DNA of 64,000 nucleotides, taken from Marinomonas ostreistagni (GTDB lineage Bacteria > Pseudomonadota > Gammaproteobacteria > Pseudomonadales > Marinomonadaceae). The notes beneath the pieces are model-generated. The model made no database searches, was not told the DNA's origin, and was given only the letters and a program-made list of their open reading frames with translations. Location of the stretch: contig NZ_JAEMUH010000006.1 of the NCBI RefSeq assembly GCF_016461785.1, positions 124,001 through 188,000 of the forward strand, written 5' to 3'. Of this stretch, positions 1-8,179 are shown piece after piece. Numbering within the stretch: the stretch's first letter is position 1; each line of letters begins with the position of its first letter. A program made the translations under genes and the position numbers.

Positions 1-703
1 GCATTAGCGCTAAAACAAAGACAATGGGCGCAAGCATCGCTACACGAAACAGCTTTACCACCGTTGCATTATCACCAGTGTATTCAGAAACACCGTAGCT
101 TGCGCCGACCACTTGGGCCACATCATGAATGGTTGCACCTAAAAAGAATCCTGTTTGACGTTCATCTAGGCCAATCCAATTGGCAATCATAGGATACACA
201 ATCATGGCCGTGGTGCTCATGGCGGTAATCCCTACAATGGTAAAAACCACTGAACGATTTGTGTTGTCATTCTTAGGCAACACTGATGCGACAGCGGCAG
301 TTGCCGATGCCCCACAAATCGCTACTGCGCAGCCAGCCAACAGTCCCATGTTTTCCGGTAACTTCAATAGCTTTCCGGCGACGACTCCAATCATAATTAC
401 TGCTAACACCAATAATCCTGTACACAATAAGACAGGCCAACCAAAATCCGTCAGGGAGCTGATGGTGATTCTGGCTCCAAGTAGCGCCACTCCAGTACGC
501 AGCAATGTGGATGCAGTAAACTCTAAACCGGAGCAGGTTTTCTCTTCGTCCGCCATAAAGTTAAAGCTCATGCCTAATAGCAATGCCATCAACATTACTG
601 GTGCACCATAGTGTTCACTTAAAAAGGCCGCCGACAATCCCATCACTATAGCCAGCATGATGCCAGGAATTTTAGGCGCAAAAAGTCTCATTGGGTTATA
701 CAT
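1..703 (-). CDS. yeiH: YeiH-family putative sulfate/sulfite exporter (partial)
   Basis: The reverse strand from ATG at 703 is open to the window edge (234 codons seen; the family is usually about 340-350 residues, so the C-terminal third is missing). The translation is strongly hydrophobic with many membrane segments and shows family stretches such as GLLAGCAVAICGASATAAV and FFLGATIHDVAQVVGASYG. This is the UPF0324/YeiH family, whose members lie in sulfonate-degradation clusters and are thought to export sulfite or sulfate. It follows the TRAP genes on the same strand, behind a likely terminator. The position next to a TauD-type dioxygenase regulon suggests disposal of sulfite released from a sulfonate; that role is inference. 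Confidence 0.85.
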   Translation of the reverse strand, partial: MYNPMRLFAPKIPGIMLAIVMGLSAAFLSEHYGAPVMLMALLLGMSFNFMADEEKTCSGLEFTASTLLRTGVALLGARITISSLTDFGWPVLLCTGLLVLAVIMIGVVAGKLLKLPENMGLLAGCAVAICGASATAAVASVLPKNDNTNRSVVFTIVGITAMSTTAMIVYPMIANWIGLDERQTGFFLGATIHDVAQVVGASYGVSEYTGDNATVVKLFRVAMLAPIVFVLALM

Positions 704-743
704 GACGTACCCATTGTATAGATATATAGAGTGTTGTTTGGGA

Positions 744-767
744 AAGAGGCGGCGAACACCGCCTCTT
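744..767 (-). terminator. Hairpin terminator after the TRAP operon
   Basis: Perfect 9-bp inverted repeat (744-752 with 759-767) around a 6-nt loop, just downstream of the dctP stop. On the reverse strand it is followed by only a short T run, so termination may be partial and allow some read-through into the yeiH-type gene. Confidence 0.55.
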
Positions 768-787
768 ATTTGAAGCGCTAAGCGAGC

Positions 788-1858
788 TTATTTCAGGTCT
801 GCATCGTATTCAGAAGCAATTTTTTGCTCGGCTTCCTTAGCCGCATCGTTCAGCAGGTTGTACCATTTTTCACCGTCTTCAATGTTTTCTTGGAACCAAG
901 TGTAAACAGGCTTAGCGGCTTCAGCGAACTGCTCTTTCTCTTCTGGAGATGGCACATACAACTCGCCACCTGCTTCAGCAAAGGCTTTGTAAGCGGCAAT
1001 GGATTTACGTTTTGGTGAAGCAAACGTGGCTTGCTGCAACGCAGAGAAGCCATCGACCACGACACGGCGTAACTCTTCTGGCATATCCATAAATACATCA
1101 TTATTCATATACCAAAGCGCTGACATGTAAGCGTGGCCATCAAGGGTCACGTACTTCAACCCAGCATCGGTGAACTTCATGCCCATGATGTCTGTGATAC
1201 CGTTTTTGGAGCCTTCAACCACGCCTGTTTGGAATGATGTAAACAGATCACCCCATGGAATCGGTGTTGGGCTAGCACCTAGTGAACGTACTAGCTCCTG
1301 CGGCAGGTCAGAAACGACCGTACGAATTTTTAGCCCTTCAAGGTCCTCTGGAGTTTTCACCGTATGCTGGGTGTTAGCAAAGTTGCGCCAGCCGCCAGTG
1401 TTACCAATCGTCATTAGACGAACTGTATCACCGGAGTCTTCCAGGATTTGGTTACGTAGTTCGCGGGTAAAGTCGCCAGTAAAGACTTCCTCTGCAACGC
1501 GGTCATCACGCAATACATACGGCAAGTCTAATACTTGAACGTAAGGGTACATTGCCGAAGCCCCACCAGATGTAGAGATGTAAATGTCCACAGAACCGTA
1601 TTCAACGGCTTCAAGACACTCGACACCATTACCACAAAGCTGAGTCCCCATGTAGATGTCTACGGCGATTTTGCCGTTTGAATGGGATTCTACGAAGTCT
1701 TTAAATACTACTAAGCCATCGTAGTCTTCATCGTTCTCGTTGGAGTTCGCCACAGCGCGCAGATTAAAATCCGCTGCCTGAGCTAGGCCACTTAACATGA
1801 CTCCAGCACCGATTAACGTCGCGGCAACTACACTATTTATTTTTGTTTTCGTGAACAT
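788..1858 (-). CDS. dctP: TRAP transporter solute-binding protein DctP
   Basis: This is the periplasmic substrate-binding component of a tripartite ATP-independent (TRAP) importer, 356 residues, the usual size. A cleavable signal peptide covers about residues 1-28 (KTK basic start, hydrophobic core, SGLAQA-A cleavage region). DctP-type stretches include GGWRNFANTQHTVKTPEDLEGLKIRT and SKNGITDIMGMKF. It is the last gene of a dctQ-dctM-dctP run, 39 bp after dctM. DctP-family ligands are usually organic acids, including sugar acids and sulfonates. The regulon context suggests a sulfonated sugar or glycoside here; that is inference. Confidence 0.93.
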   Translation of the reverse strand: MFTKTKINSVVAATLIGAGVMLSGLAQAADFNLRAVANSNENDEDYDGLVVFKDFVESHSNGKIAVDIYMGTQLCGNGVECLEAVEYGSVDIYISTSGGASAMYPYVQVLDLPYVLRDDRVAEEVFTGDFTRELRNQILEDSGDTVRLMTIGNTGGWRNFANTQHTVKTPEDLEGLKIRTVVSDLPQELVRSLGASPTPIPWGDLFTSFQTGVVEGSKNGITDIMGMKFTDAGLKYVTLDGHAYMSALWYMNNDVFMDMPEELRRVVVDGFSALQQATFASPKRKSIAAYKAFAEAGGELYVPSPEEKEQFAEAAKPVYTWFQENIEDGEKWYNLLNDAAKEAEQKIASEYDADLK

Positions 1859-1897
1859 GTAACAGTCCTCATTAATGGTTTTGCTTTGCGTTTGCGC

Positions 1898-3190
1898 CTA
1901 TCCAGCTACTAAGCCAAGCAACCTTGGCAAAGTCATGGATAGAGATGGGAAAAAGGTAACTAAGAAGATCACTAAAACCTCTACCGCCAAAAATGGCAGA
2001 ATGGCTTTAGAGATCGTTTCGATGCGCTCACCAGAGACACTGGAAGCAACGAATAACACTAAGCCCATGGGCGGAGTTGCCAAGCCAACAGTCAAGTTGA
2101 CACTCATGATGATGGCGAAGTGAACAGGATCGATGCCTAAGTTGATAAAAATCGGTCCTAAGATTGGCCCCAAAATAATGATGGCGGGGCCGGCATCTAG
2201 GAACATACCGACAATAAACAGAAGTAGGTTAATCAAGAACAGCAACATCAGTGGGTTTTCACTGATGGTCAGTACCCAGTCAGCCAAGATTTCAGCACTG
2301 TGAGACAGACTTACCACTGTTTTAAACGCTATGGCGGAGCCGACTAGTAACAGCACCACAGCCGACGCCTGCGCTCCCTTGATAAAAATGTCTGGTAGGT
2401 CGCTCAATTTAACCGTTTTCATTACCCAAACACTAATGATCAAGGCGTAGGCTGTCGCAATCGCAGACGCTTCCGTTGGTGTAAAGATACCGCCGATGAT
2501 GCCACCTAAAATGATCACCGGAGCAAATAATGGAAAGATAGCGTTGCGTGTTGCCGTACCGCGCTCTTTCCAGGTGGATTTTGGCCCAGCAACAGGGAAA
2601 TCATATTTCTTCGCCATTAAGGCAATCATGATCATCAAACCACCACCGATCAGAATGCCTGGTACAATGCCTGCTGCAAACAAGGCTGCGACGGACACTT
2701 CCATGGTGTAAGCGTAGATAATCATAATGCCAGATGGCGGAATAATAGGACCGATCACAGAAGATGCCGCAGTAATGGCGGTGGCAAATTTACGGCTATA
2801 GCCATTCTTCTCCATAGCAGGGATCATCATGGAGCCAATGGCTGAAGTATCCGCTACTGCTGACCCTGACAATCCGGCAAACAGCATACTGGAGAGAACG
2901 TTTACATGAGCCAAACCACCACGTACATGGCCAATAAAGGCTTGTGAAAACTGCACTAAGTTCATGGTAATGCCGCCACGGTTCATTAACTCGCCGGCTA
3001 GCATGAAGAATGGAATCGCCATCAAAGGAAAAGAGTCTATGCCGTTATAAATATTACGAAACAGCAAAGAGATATCTCGTTCCATGCCCGTCATATATAG
3101 CATGGCCCCTGGTGCTGCCAACATGGCAAAAAACACTGGCATACCAATTAACAGCAAGACTAAAAATAAAGGTAAAAACAGAGCTAACAT
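1898..3190 (-). CDS. dctM: TRAP transporter large permease DctM
   Basis: This is the large membrane subunit (430 residues) that carries the Na+-coupled transport pathway of the TRAP system. The protein is hydrophobic throughout with about 12 segments. It contains DctM-type stretches such as GLSGSAVADTSAIGSMMIPAM, IGPIIPPSGIMIIYA and GIFTPTEASAIA. It lies between dctQ and dctP in one operon, and all three TRAP subunits are present, so the importer looks complete. Confidence 0.95.
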   Translation of the reverse strand: MLALFLPLFLVLLLIGMPVFFAMLAAPGAMLYMTGMERDISLLFRNIYNGIDSFPLMAIPFFMLAGELMNRGGITMNLVQFSQAFIGHVRGGLAHVNVLSSMLFAGLSGSAVADTSAIGSMMIPAMEKNGYSRKFATAITAASSVIGPIIPPSGIMIIYAYTMEVSVAALFAAGIVPGILIGGGLMIMIALMAKKYDFPVAGPKSTWKERGTATRNAIFPLFAPVIILGGIIGGIFTPTEASAIATAYALIISVWVMKTVKLSDLPDIFIKGAQASAVVLLLVGSAIAFKTVVSLSHSAEILADWVLTISENPLMLLFLINLLLFIVGMFLDAGPAIIILGPILGPIFINLGIDPVHFAIIMSVNLTVGLATPPMGLVLFVASSVSGERIETISKAILPFLAVEVLVIFLVTFFPSLSMTLPRLLGLVAG

Positions 3191-3246
3191 AATGTGCGTC
3201 TCTTGTTATTGTTGTTCTCTATAAGCACCGTCAAGCGGTCACTGTG

Positions 3247-3798
3247 TTATTCAGCCGGGGCGTCAGCCCGAACTTCGGTACTCAGGGCCAACTGCTTTTG
3301 CCCCAATAGACAACCCAATTCCCGTAAACACAGCTCAATGTTCGCCAGAAGCATAGTGAAAAAGCACACAGGCATCGCAAGGTAGATCCAAGCTCGGGAA
3401 ATATGAATCGATGCAGCTCTTGAACGGAAGCCTCGGTCAAAGAAGTCAATACCAAGTACCGTCAACTTCACCAATACAGCGCCTGCGACCAGCAGCAAGA
3501 CTAACTTAAGTAGACTTGATGCTCGTTCTGGTAAAGCACTCAAGAACATATCAATCGCCACAAATGAGCCCCGCCTATAGGCTTCACCTGCCACCATGGC
3601 CATCATCCAAATCATTAATGCGCGGGCCGCTTCTTCAGGCCATGGCAAGGCGTTACCCAATACATAGCGACAGAAGACTTGTAATAAGATGACGCTGATC
3701 ATCAATGCAACCAGCACCCAAGCAATGTTGCGACCAATGCGATTCAGCAGCAAATTAATGGTGGTAAAGCAGGACACCAGCATTCCTAGAATGGCCAT
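3247..3798 (-). CDS. dctQ: TRAP transporter small permease DctQ
   Basis: This is the four-helix small membrane subunit that pairs with DctM, 183 residues. Hydrophobic segments fall near residues 20-45, 50-75, 95-115 and 135-155. The family signature is visible as RYVLGNALPWPEEAARALMIW and RRGSFVAIDMFL. The gap to dctM is 56 bp. The aldo/keto reductase gene lies 64 bp upstream on the same strand, so all four genes probably share one transcript. Confidence 0.93.
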   Translation of the reverse strand: MAILGMLVSCFTTINLLLNRIGRNIAWVLVALMISVILLQVFCRYVLGNALPWPEEAARALMIWMMAMVAGEAYRRGSFVAIDMFLSALPERASSLLKLVLLLVAGAVLVKLTVLGIDFFDRGFRSRAASIHISRAWIYLAMPVCFFTMLLANIELCLRELGCLLGQKQLALSTEVRADAPAE

Positions 3799-3862
3799 GT
3801 GTTACTCCCTCAAAAACCTATTGTTATTGTTATCGTGTCTAACTGTTTAAGAGTTTCTCTGC

Positions 3863-4765
3863 TTAAGGGACTTCCTGACCCGCCGCCGCGGTCCAAAGCT
3901 CAAACCAAGTTTCACGATCAATTTGGATATCTAAAATATTAGAAAGGTCTTTGATTCGATCTGGGTTATTGGTTCCCACTACAGGCAAAATATTCGCAGG
4001 ATGTGCTAACAACCAAGCAAGCGCAACATGATCAGAAGAAGCTCCCTGCTCTTTTGCTAAACGCTCAAATAACGGAGCCAAGCGACGAGTCTCAGGGGTA
4101 TCACTAAACAAAGCACCGCCACCTAAAGGTGACCAAGCCATCGGCGTAAGTTGATCCAACTGCATGGCACTCAAGCTACCATTGGTAAAGGCATCACGGT
4201 GAAGCAAGCTCATTTCCACTTGGTTGGCAACTAGAGGATGACGCATGTTGGCTTGCAGTAAACGCCAGTCCCATACGTCAAAGTTAGAAACACCGACAGC
4301 ACGTACTTTACCGCTATCGATTAGCGCATCTAATGCTGCGCCGGTTTCAGCGGCGTTCATTAAAGGATCGGGGCGGTGGATTAATAACAAATCTAGGTAA
4401 TCCGTGTGTAAGTTGTTAAGGCTCTGCTCAACACTAGCGGTTACATATGCAGCACTGGTGTCATAGAACTTCACACGACGATCTGGGAATTTTTCAGACA
4501 TCAGAGCGATGTCACATTTTGAGATAAGTTGCATCTTAGGACGCAAACTAGGGTCTTGGGCTAAGGCTTTTCCGAATAGCATCTCGCATTCGTAGTCGCC
4601 GTAGATATCAGCGTGGTCAAAGGTAGTAATCCCCTGCTCAAGGCACAGGTCAATTTTCTGTCTGACGTGGATCAGAGACACATCAGAAGCGTCTGCTAAA
4701 CGCCAAACACCGTACACTAGACGGCTGAATTGTAGGTCAGACTTGCCAATTTGAACCATTCGCAT
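3863..4765 (-). CDS. Aldo/keto reductase (YdhF-like)
   Basis: NAD(P)H-dependent carbonyl reductase of the AKR superfamily, 300 residues. The catalytic tetrad can be placed at D50, Y55 (FDHADIYGDYE), K83 and H130 (LLIHRPDP). The ATG at 4765 is preceded by a purine-rich GGAGAGAG. It is the first gene of the TRAP operon, just downstream of an operator-like repeat at 4914-4937. In the sulfo-ASMO and sulfo-ASDO routes for sulfoquinovose, an AKR reduces 6-dehydroglucose to glucose. The neighbouring dioxygenase makes that a plausible role here, but the substrate is inferred from context only. Confidence 0.85.
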   Translation of the reverse strand: MRMVQIGKSDLQFSRLVYGVWRLADASDVSLIHVRQKIDLCLEQGITTFDHADIYGDYECEMLFGKALAQDPSLRPKMQLISKCDIALMSEKFPDRRVKFYDTSAAYVTASVEQSLNNLHTDYLDLLLIHRPDPLMNAAETGAALDALIDSGKVRAVGVSNFDVWDWRLLQANMRHPLVANQVEMSLLHRDAFTNGSLSAMQLDQLTPMAWSPLGGGALFSDTPETRRLAPLFERLAKEQGASSDHVALAWLLAHPANILPVVGTNNPDRIKDLSNILDIQIDRETWFELWTAAAGQEVP

Positions 4766-5086
4766 TGTTTTCTCTCTCCGAATTTTGAGCGTTCCTGGCT
4801 TCCTGTGGACGCTCAGAATTTTGTTTTTGTTTTATGCTCCTCGCTTTAGGTCAGATTAAATCGATACCATCACGAGAGGTTGTATATTTACCCTAACAGT
4901 GTATTCTTGTGATGTAAATCAATAGTGAATGAATTTTCCTAAAAAGTTCTTTTTATCTCCTAAACCATGGTTGGTTTGGTGGGCGAATAATCTGCCAAGT
5001 CAGTCACTTAGGGCACTTCAGCTACTTACAATTGCCCATTTGACTTGTAAGATAGGGATACATATTGCGCAGGTTTAGGTGAAAAA
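4766..5086. promoter_or_regulatory. Divergent control region, AKR-TRAP operon / GntR gene
   Basis: 321 bp without a gene between divergent transcription units. It holds one copy of the operator-like repeat (4914-4937). Beyond that I saw A+T-rich sequence and no convincing -35/-10 pair. Confidence 0.6.
4914..4937 (+). promoter_or_regulatory. Operator-like repeat, copy 1
   Basis: These 24 bases recur exactly, in inverted orientation, at 7022-7045; a 19-base portion recurs at 7075-7093. The core on this strand is ATCAATAGTGAATGAAT. The repeat precedes both arms of the cluster and flanks the GntR gene, which makes it the best candidate for that regulator's operator. Confidence 0.65.
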
Positions 5087-5803
5087 GTGGAAAAGAAAAA
5101 CAAGACAAATCAGCTACCGCTCTATATTCAGATTAGCGAATTATTAAATCGCGAAATTGCAGCAGGACATTGGTTACCCGGAGATCGGTTACCCATAGAG
5201 GCAGAGCTTGCTGCCAAGCTGGGCGTGGCGATTGGCACTCTTCGTAAAGCCCTTAAAAAGCTTGAAGAAGATGGTTTTTTAGAACGCCGCCAAGGCTCTG
5301 GAAATTATGTGAAGCGTGCGCCAGGTGGCCGTGCTATTTACCAATTTTTCCATCTGGAAACTCTAGAAGGTGGTGGAGTACCGACGGCTGATATTTTGTC
5401 TGTCACGATTGATGACGATGAGTTTGTGAAACGACAGTTAAACATCGAAGCAGATGGCAAGCTATGGTGTATCAAACGTGCTCGTTATCTTAATCGCGAA
5501 CTTGTTGCTATGGAGCAGATTTGGTTCAAACACGCCCATGCACCAACTCTAAAACCAAAAGATTTACACGAATCGCTGTACCTCCATTATCGAGACAACT
5601 TTTCTTTTTGGATTAGTCGAGTGGAAGACGAAGTCGATTGTGCCCCCGCACCTAAATGGGTGACGGACAACCTGGAGTTAGCTCCAGAAACAACAATGCC
5701 AAAGGTGCATCGTAGAAGTTGGTCAAACGAAGGCAATATCGAAGAGTTTTCGTTTACATGGTATGACCCAGCCAAGTGTCGTTACGTTGCCCGGTGGCAC
5801 TAA
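5087..5803 (+). CDS. GntR/HutC-family transcriptional regulator (UTRA domain)
   Basis: 238 residues. The N-terminal winged helix-turn-helix covers about residues 10-75 (LGVAIGTLRKALKKLEEDGFLERRQGSGNYV), and a C-terminal UTRA effector-binding domain covers about 90-235. The start is GTG at 5087. UTRA domains usually bind a sugar, a sugar phosphate or another small catabolic metabolite. The gene sits between the AKR-TRAP operon and the Gfo/Idh-dioxygenase genes, which share the repeated operator-like sequence, so it is the likely local regulator (repressor released by a pathway intermediate). Confidence 0.9.
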   Translation: MEKKNKTNQLPLYIQISELLNREIAAGHWLPGDRLPIEAELAAKLGVAIGTLRKALKKLEEDGFLERRQGSGNYVKRAPGGRAIYQFFHLETLEGGGVPTADILSVTIDDDEFVKRQLNIEADGKLWCIKRARYLNRELVAMEQIWFKHAHAPTLKPKDLHESLYLHYRDNFSFWISRVEDEVDCAPAPKWVTDNLELAPETTMPKVHRRSWSNEGNIEEFSFTWYDPAKCRYVARWH

Positions 5804-5831
5804 CATTCAATAAAAACAAGAGGTTAGAAAA

Positions 5832-6956
5832 ATGGGGAATTCCGTTCGATATGGCATCCTAGGTTGCGGAATGATGGGGCAAGAACACCTCAGAAACTTG
5901 GCTTTGATCGAGGGCGCACAAGTCGTCGCGATCACCGAACCCAATCAAGCTATGCAGAGCCGTTGCAGAGAGCTAGTGCCTGACGCACAATTTTTCGACA
6001 CACTGGATGATATGCTAAATGCCGACCTTGGTCTTGAAGCACTGGTCATCGCTACGCCAAACTATCAACACGCGGAGCAACTGATAGAGCTATTTGAGCG
6101 CACCACCCTACCGATCTTAGTAGAAAAACCGGTGGTCAGTGATATCGCCCAAGTAGCTAAAATCCGTGATGCCGCAGCGAAGCACCCCGCTCCGGTTTGG
6201 GTCGCTATGGAATACCGCTACATGCCACCAGTAGCTCAATTCCGCAAACAGCTTTTAGAGGGCGACATTGGTGCCCTAAAGATGTTGAACATTCGCGAAC
6301 ACCGTTTCCCTTTTCTTGAAAAAGTAAACGATTGGAACCGTTTCAATCGTCAAACCGGCGGTACACTGGTCGAAAAATGCTGCCACTTTTTCGATCTAAT
6401 GCGCCTTTTGATGCAGGGCGAAGTGAAGCGCGTATATGCTTCCACAGGACAAGATTGCAACCATCTAGAAGAACGCTACGACGGTGAAATGCCAGATATC
6501 ATCGATAACGCGTTTGTCGTGGTGGACTTTGAGGACGGACAGCGCGCTTGCCTTGATCTAAATATGTTTGCAGAAGGCTCCCGCTACCAGGAAGAAATCT
6601 GTGCCATTGGCCCTAAAGCCAAACTTGAGTGCTTCGTACCAGGCCCAGGGCGCTTCTGGCCGACTGAAACGCTCGGCGCAGCTCCCATTCCGAAAGTGGT
6701 TCTTAGCCCACGTGATCCAAAAGGCCCAATCGAGTCTGACATCCCAGTGGATCCAGCTTTACTGGATGCTGGTGATCACAATGGCTCAACTTTTTACCAA
6801 CACCTTGGCTTTTTCAAAGCCATCACAGAAAACGCTCCTGTAGACGTGACAGTGGAAGATGGCTTGAAAGCTGTCGTGATAGGCTTAGCCGCTCAACACT
6901 CTGCACAAACTGGCCAAGCCGTCACAATAACGGACTCTGGCTACGCTTTCGCGTAA
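5832..6956 (+). CDS. Gfo/Idh/MocA-family NAD(P)-dependent protein
   Basis: 374 residues with an N-terminal Rossmann fold: dinucleotide loop GILGCGMMGQ near residues 8-17 and the family's EKP signature (ILVEKPVV) near residue 98. The C-terminal alpha/beta domain follows. Most members are sugar or inositol dehydrogenases. A recently described branch are NAD+-dependent glycoside hydrolases, including SqgA-type sulfoquinovosidases. It starts 28 bp after the GntR gene and precedes the dioxygenase. In a sulfoquinovose scheme it could be the glycosidase that frees the sugar. Dehydrogenase or glycosidase cannot be decided from the sequence alone. Confidence 0.85.
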   Translation: MGNSVRYGILGCGMMGQEHLRNLALIEGAQVVAITEPNQAMQSRCRELVPDAQFFDTLDDMLNADLGLEALVIATPNYQHAEQLIELFERTTLPILVEKPVVSDIAQVAKIRDAAAKHPAPVWVAMEYRYMPPVAQFRKQLLEGDIGALKMLNIREHRFPFLEKVNDWNRFNRQTGGTLVEKCCHFFDLMRLLMQGEVKRVYASTGQDCNHLEERYDGEMPDIIDNAFVVVDFEDGQRACLDLNMFAEGSRYQEEICAIGPKAKLECFVPGPGRFWPTETLGAAPIPKVVLSPRDPKGPIESDIPVDPALLDAGDHNGSTFYQHLGFFKAITENAPVDVTVEDGLKAVVIGLAAQHSAQTGQAVTITDSGYAFA

Positions 6957-6980
6957 ATTAATTACAGAAAATAAAACTAA

Positions 6981-7111
6981 GTAAATCAATAGCTAATGAT
7001 CAAGTAAGGCGTTTCTTACGAAAAATTCATTCACTATTGATTTACTTTTTAGATTCACGTGATTAGAGTTAATTAAATTCATTCACTATTGATGCACATC
7101 AATAAATGAAT
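6981..7111. promoter_or_regulatory. Operator-like repeat cluster upstream of the dioxygenase
   Basis: Within about 130 bp there are one degenerate forward copy (6981-6999), one exact inverted copy (7022-7045), one inverted 19-base copy (7075-7093), and a shortened forward copy ATCAATAAATGAAT (7098-7111). The first pair gives perfect 12-bp arms, GTAAATCAATAG (6981-6992) and CTATTGATTTAC (7034-7045). The last two face each other across GCAC. This looks like a multi-site operator, or a promoter bound by paired dimers, in front of the dioxygenase gene. Confidence 0.65.
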
Positions 7112-7146
7112 CCCTAACAACACGATGACCTAAATCGGGAGTAAAT

Positions 7147-8127
7147 ATGAGTGTGGTAATTTCCAAACTAGAAGAACAAAAACAAGTAAATGGGTTGGAT
7201 TTTCCATTGCTGGTAACGCCTCACAACTCGGACGTTCAAAGCAATAAGATGGACTTTTTCAAATGGGTAGAAGGCAACAAAGCAGAACTTCATGATCTGT
7301 TGATCAAACACGGTGCCGTATTATTTCGGGGCTTCCCGGTCGAAAACTCCGACGAGTTCGAAAAGATGCTCGACCAAACAGACTACCAAAACATGCCCTA
7401 TGTAGGTGGCGCCGCCCCTCGTGCACAGGTAACGGCTTCACGTATCGTGACCGCTAATGAGTCCCCAGCATCAGAAAAGATCCCGTTTCACCACGAAATG
7501 GCGCAAGTACCAACACCTCCAGGTTACATCTTCTTTTATTGTGAAACCTGTGCTGCCAAAGGTGGCGCGACCTCCATTCTTCATTCTGGCGAAATCTGCA
7601 AAAAATTCTTTGAAATCGCTCCTGACTTCGCCAAAAAAGTTGAAGAGCAAGGGGTTCGCTATGTACGAGTGATGCCTGAATTGACGGACAACACATCTGC
7701 CATTGGTCGCTCTTGGAAAGACACTTTTCATGTAAAAACCCGTGAGGAAGCAGAAGAAAAAATGCGCGAAGTGGGCATGAATTGGGAGTGGCTAGAAAAC
7801 GGTGATGTACGCACAGAAACTCGCGTACTACCAGGTATTCGCTTCGATGATGAAACTCAACAAAAAACTTTCTTTAACTCTATTGTTGCTGTGTTCACAG
7901 GCTGGAATGATTCCCGCAACCAAGGGGAAAAAGCGGTCACGACAGCAGATGGGGAGCCAATGGATGCCATGGCACTTGAACAACTCGTTGAGGCCATGGA
8001 TGAGCTGTGCATAAACTTTAAATGGCAAGCTGGTGATGTATTATGGATCAATAACCATACTGTTTTACATGCACGTCAACCATTTGAAGGCGAACGCCGC
8101 ATTCTTGCCTCTATTTCTTTTAAATAA
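7147..8127 (+). CDS. TauD/TfdA-family Fe(II)/2-oxoglutarate dioxygenase
   Basis: 326 residues with the jelly-roll TauD/TfdA/SyrP-like architecture. Candidate iron ligands are H115-x-E117 (FHHEMAQ) and H308 (VLHAR), with R317/R318 placed to bind 2-oxoglutarate. TauD relatives hydroxylate the carbon next to a sulfonate and release sulfite; SyrP-like members hydroxylate amino acids. The genes nearby (AKR, Gfo/Idh protein, YeiH-type exporter, TRAP importer) fit an alkanesulfonate dioxygenase of the sulfo-ASDO type acting on sulfoquinovose. The fold and iron centre are seen; the substrate is inference. Confidence 0.88.
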   Translation: MSVVISKLEEQKQVNGLDFPLLVTPHNSDVQSNKMDFFKWVEGNKAELHDLLIKHGAVLFRGFPVENSDEFEKMLDQTDYQNMPYVGGAAPRAQVTASRIVTANESPASEKIPFHHEMAQVPTPPGYIFFYCETCAAKGGATSILHSGEICKKFFEIAPDFAKKVEEQGVRYVRVMPELTDNTSAIGRSWKDTFHVKTREEAEEKMREVGMNWEWLENGDVRTETRVLPGIRFDDETQQKTFFNSIVAVFTGWNDSRNQGEKAVTTADGEPMDAMALEQLVEAMDELCINFKWQAGDVLWINNHTVLHARQPFEGERRILASISFK

Positions 8128-8134
8128 AGTCCTT

Positions 8135-8162
8135 AAAGGCGCTTGTGCAGTCAAGCGCCTTT
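8135..8162. terminator. Terminator between convergent genes
   Basis: Perfect 11-bp inverted repeat (8135-8145 with 8152-8162), 6-nt loop, between the dioxygenase gene and the convergent lipoprotein gene. Short T runs on both sides suggest bidirectional use. Confidence 0.6.
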
Positions 8163-8179
8163 CTAAACTCTTAACATCA

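Noticed and set aside
180-611. Open forward-strand frame of 143 codons
   Set aside because: It is antisense to the partial YeiH-type gene, whose reverse-strand translation shows clear family motifs and membrane segments.
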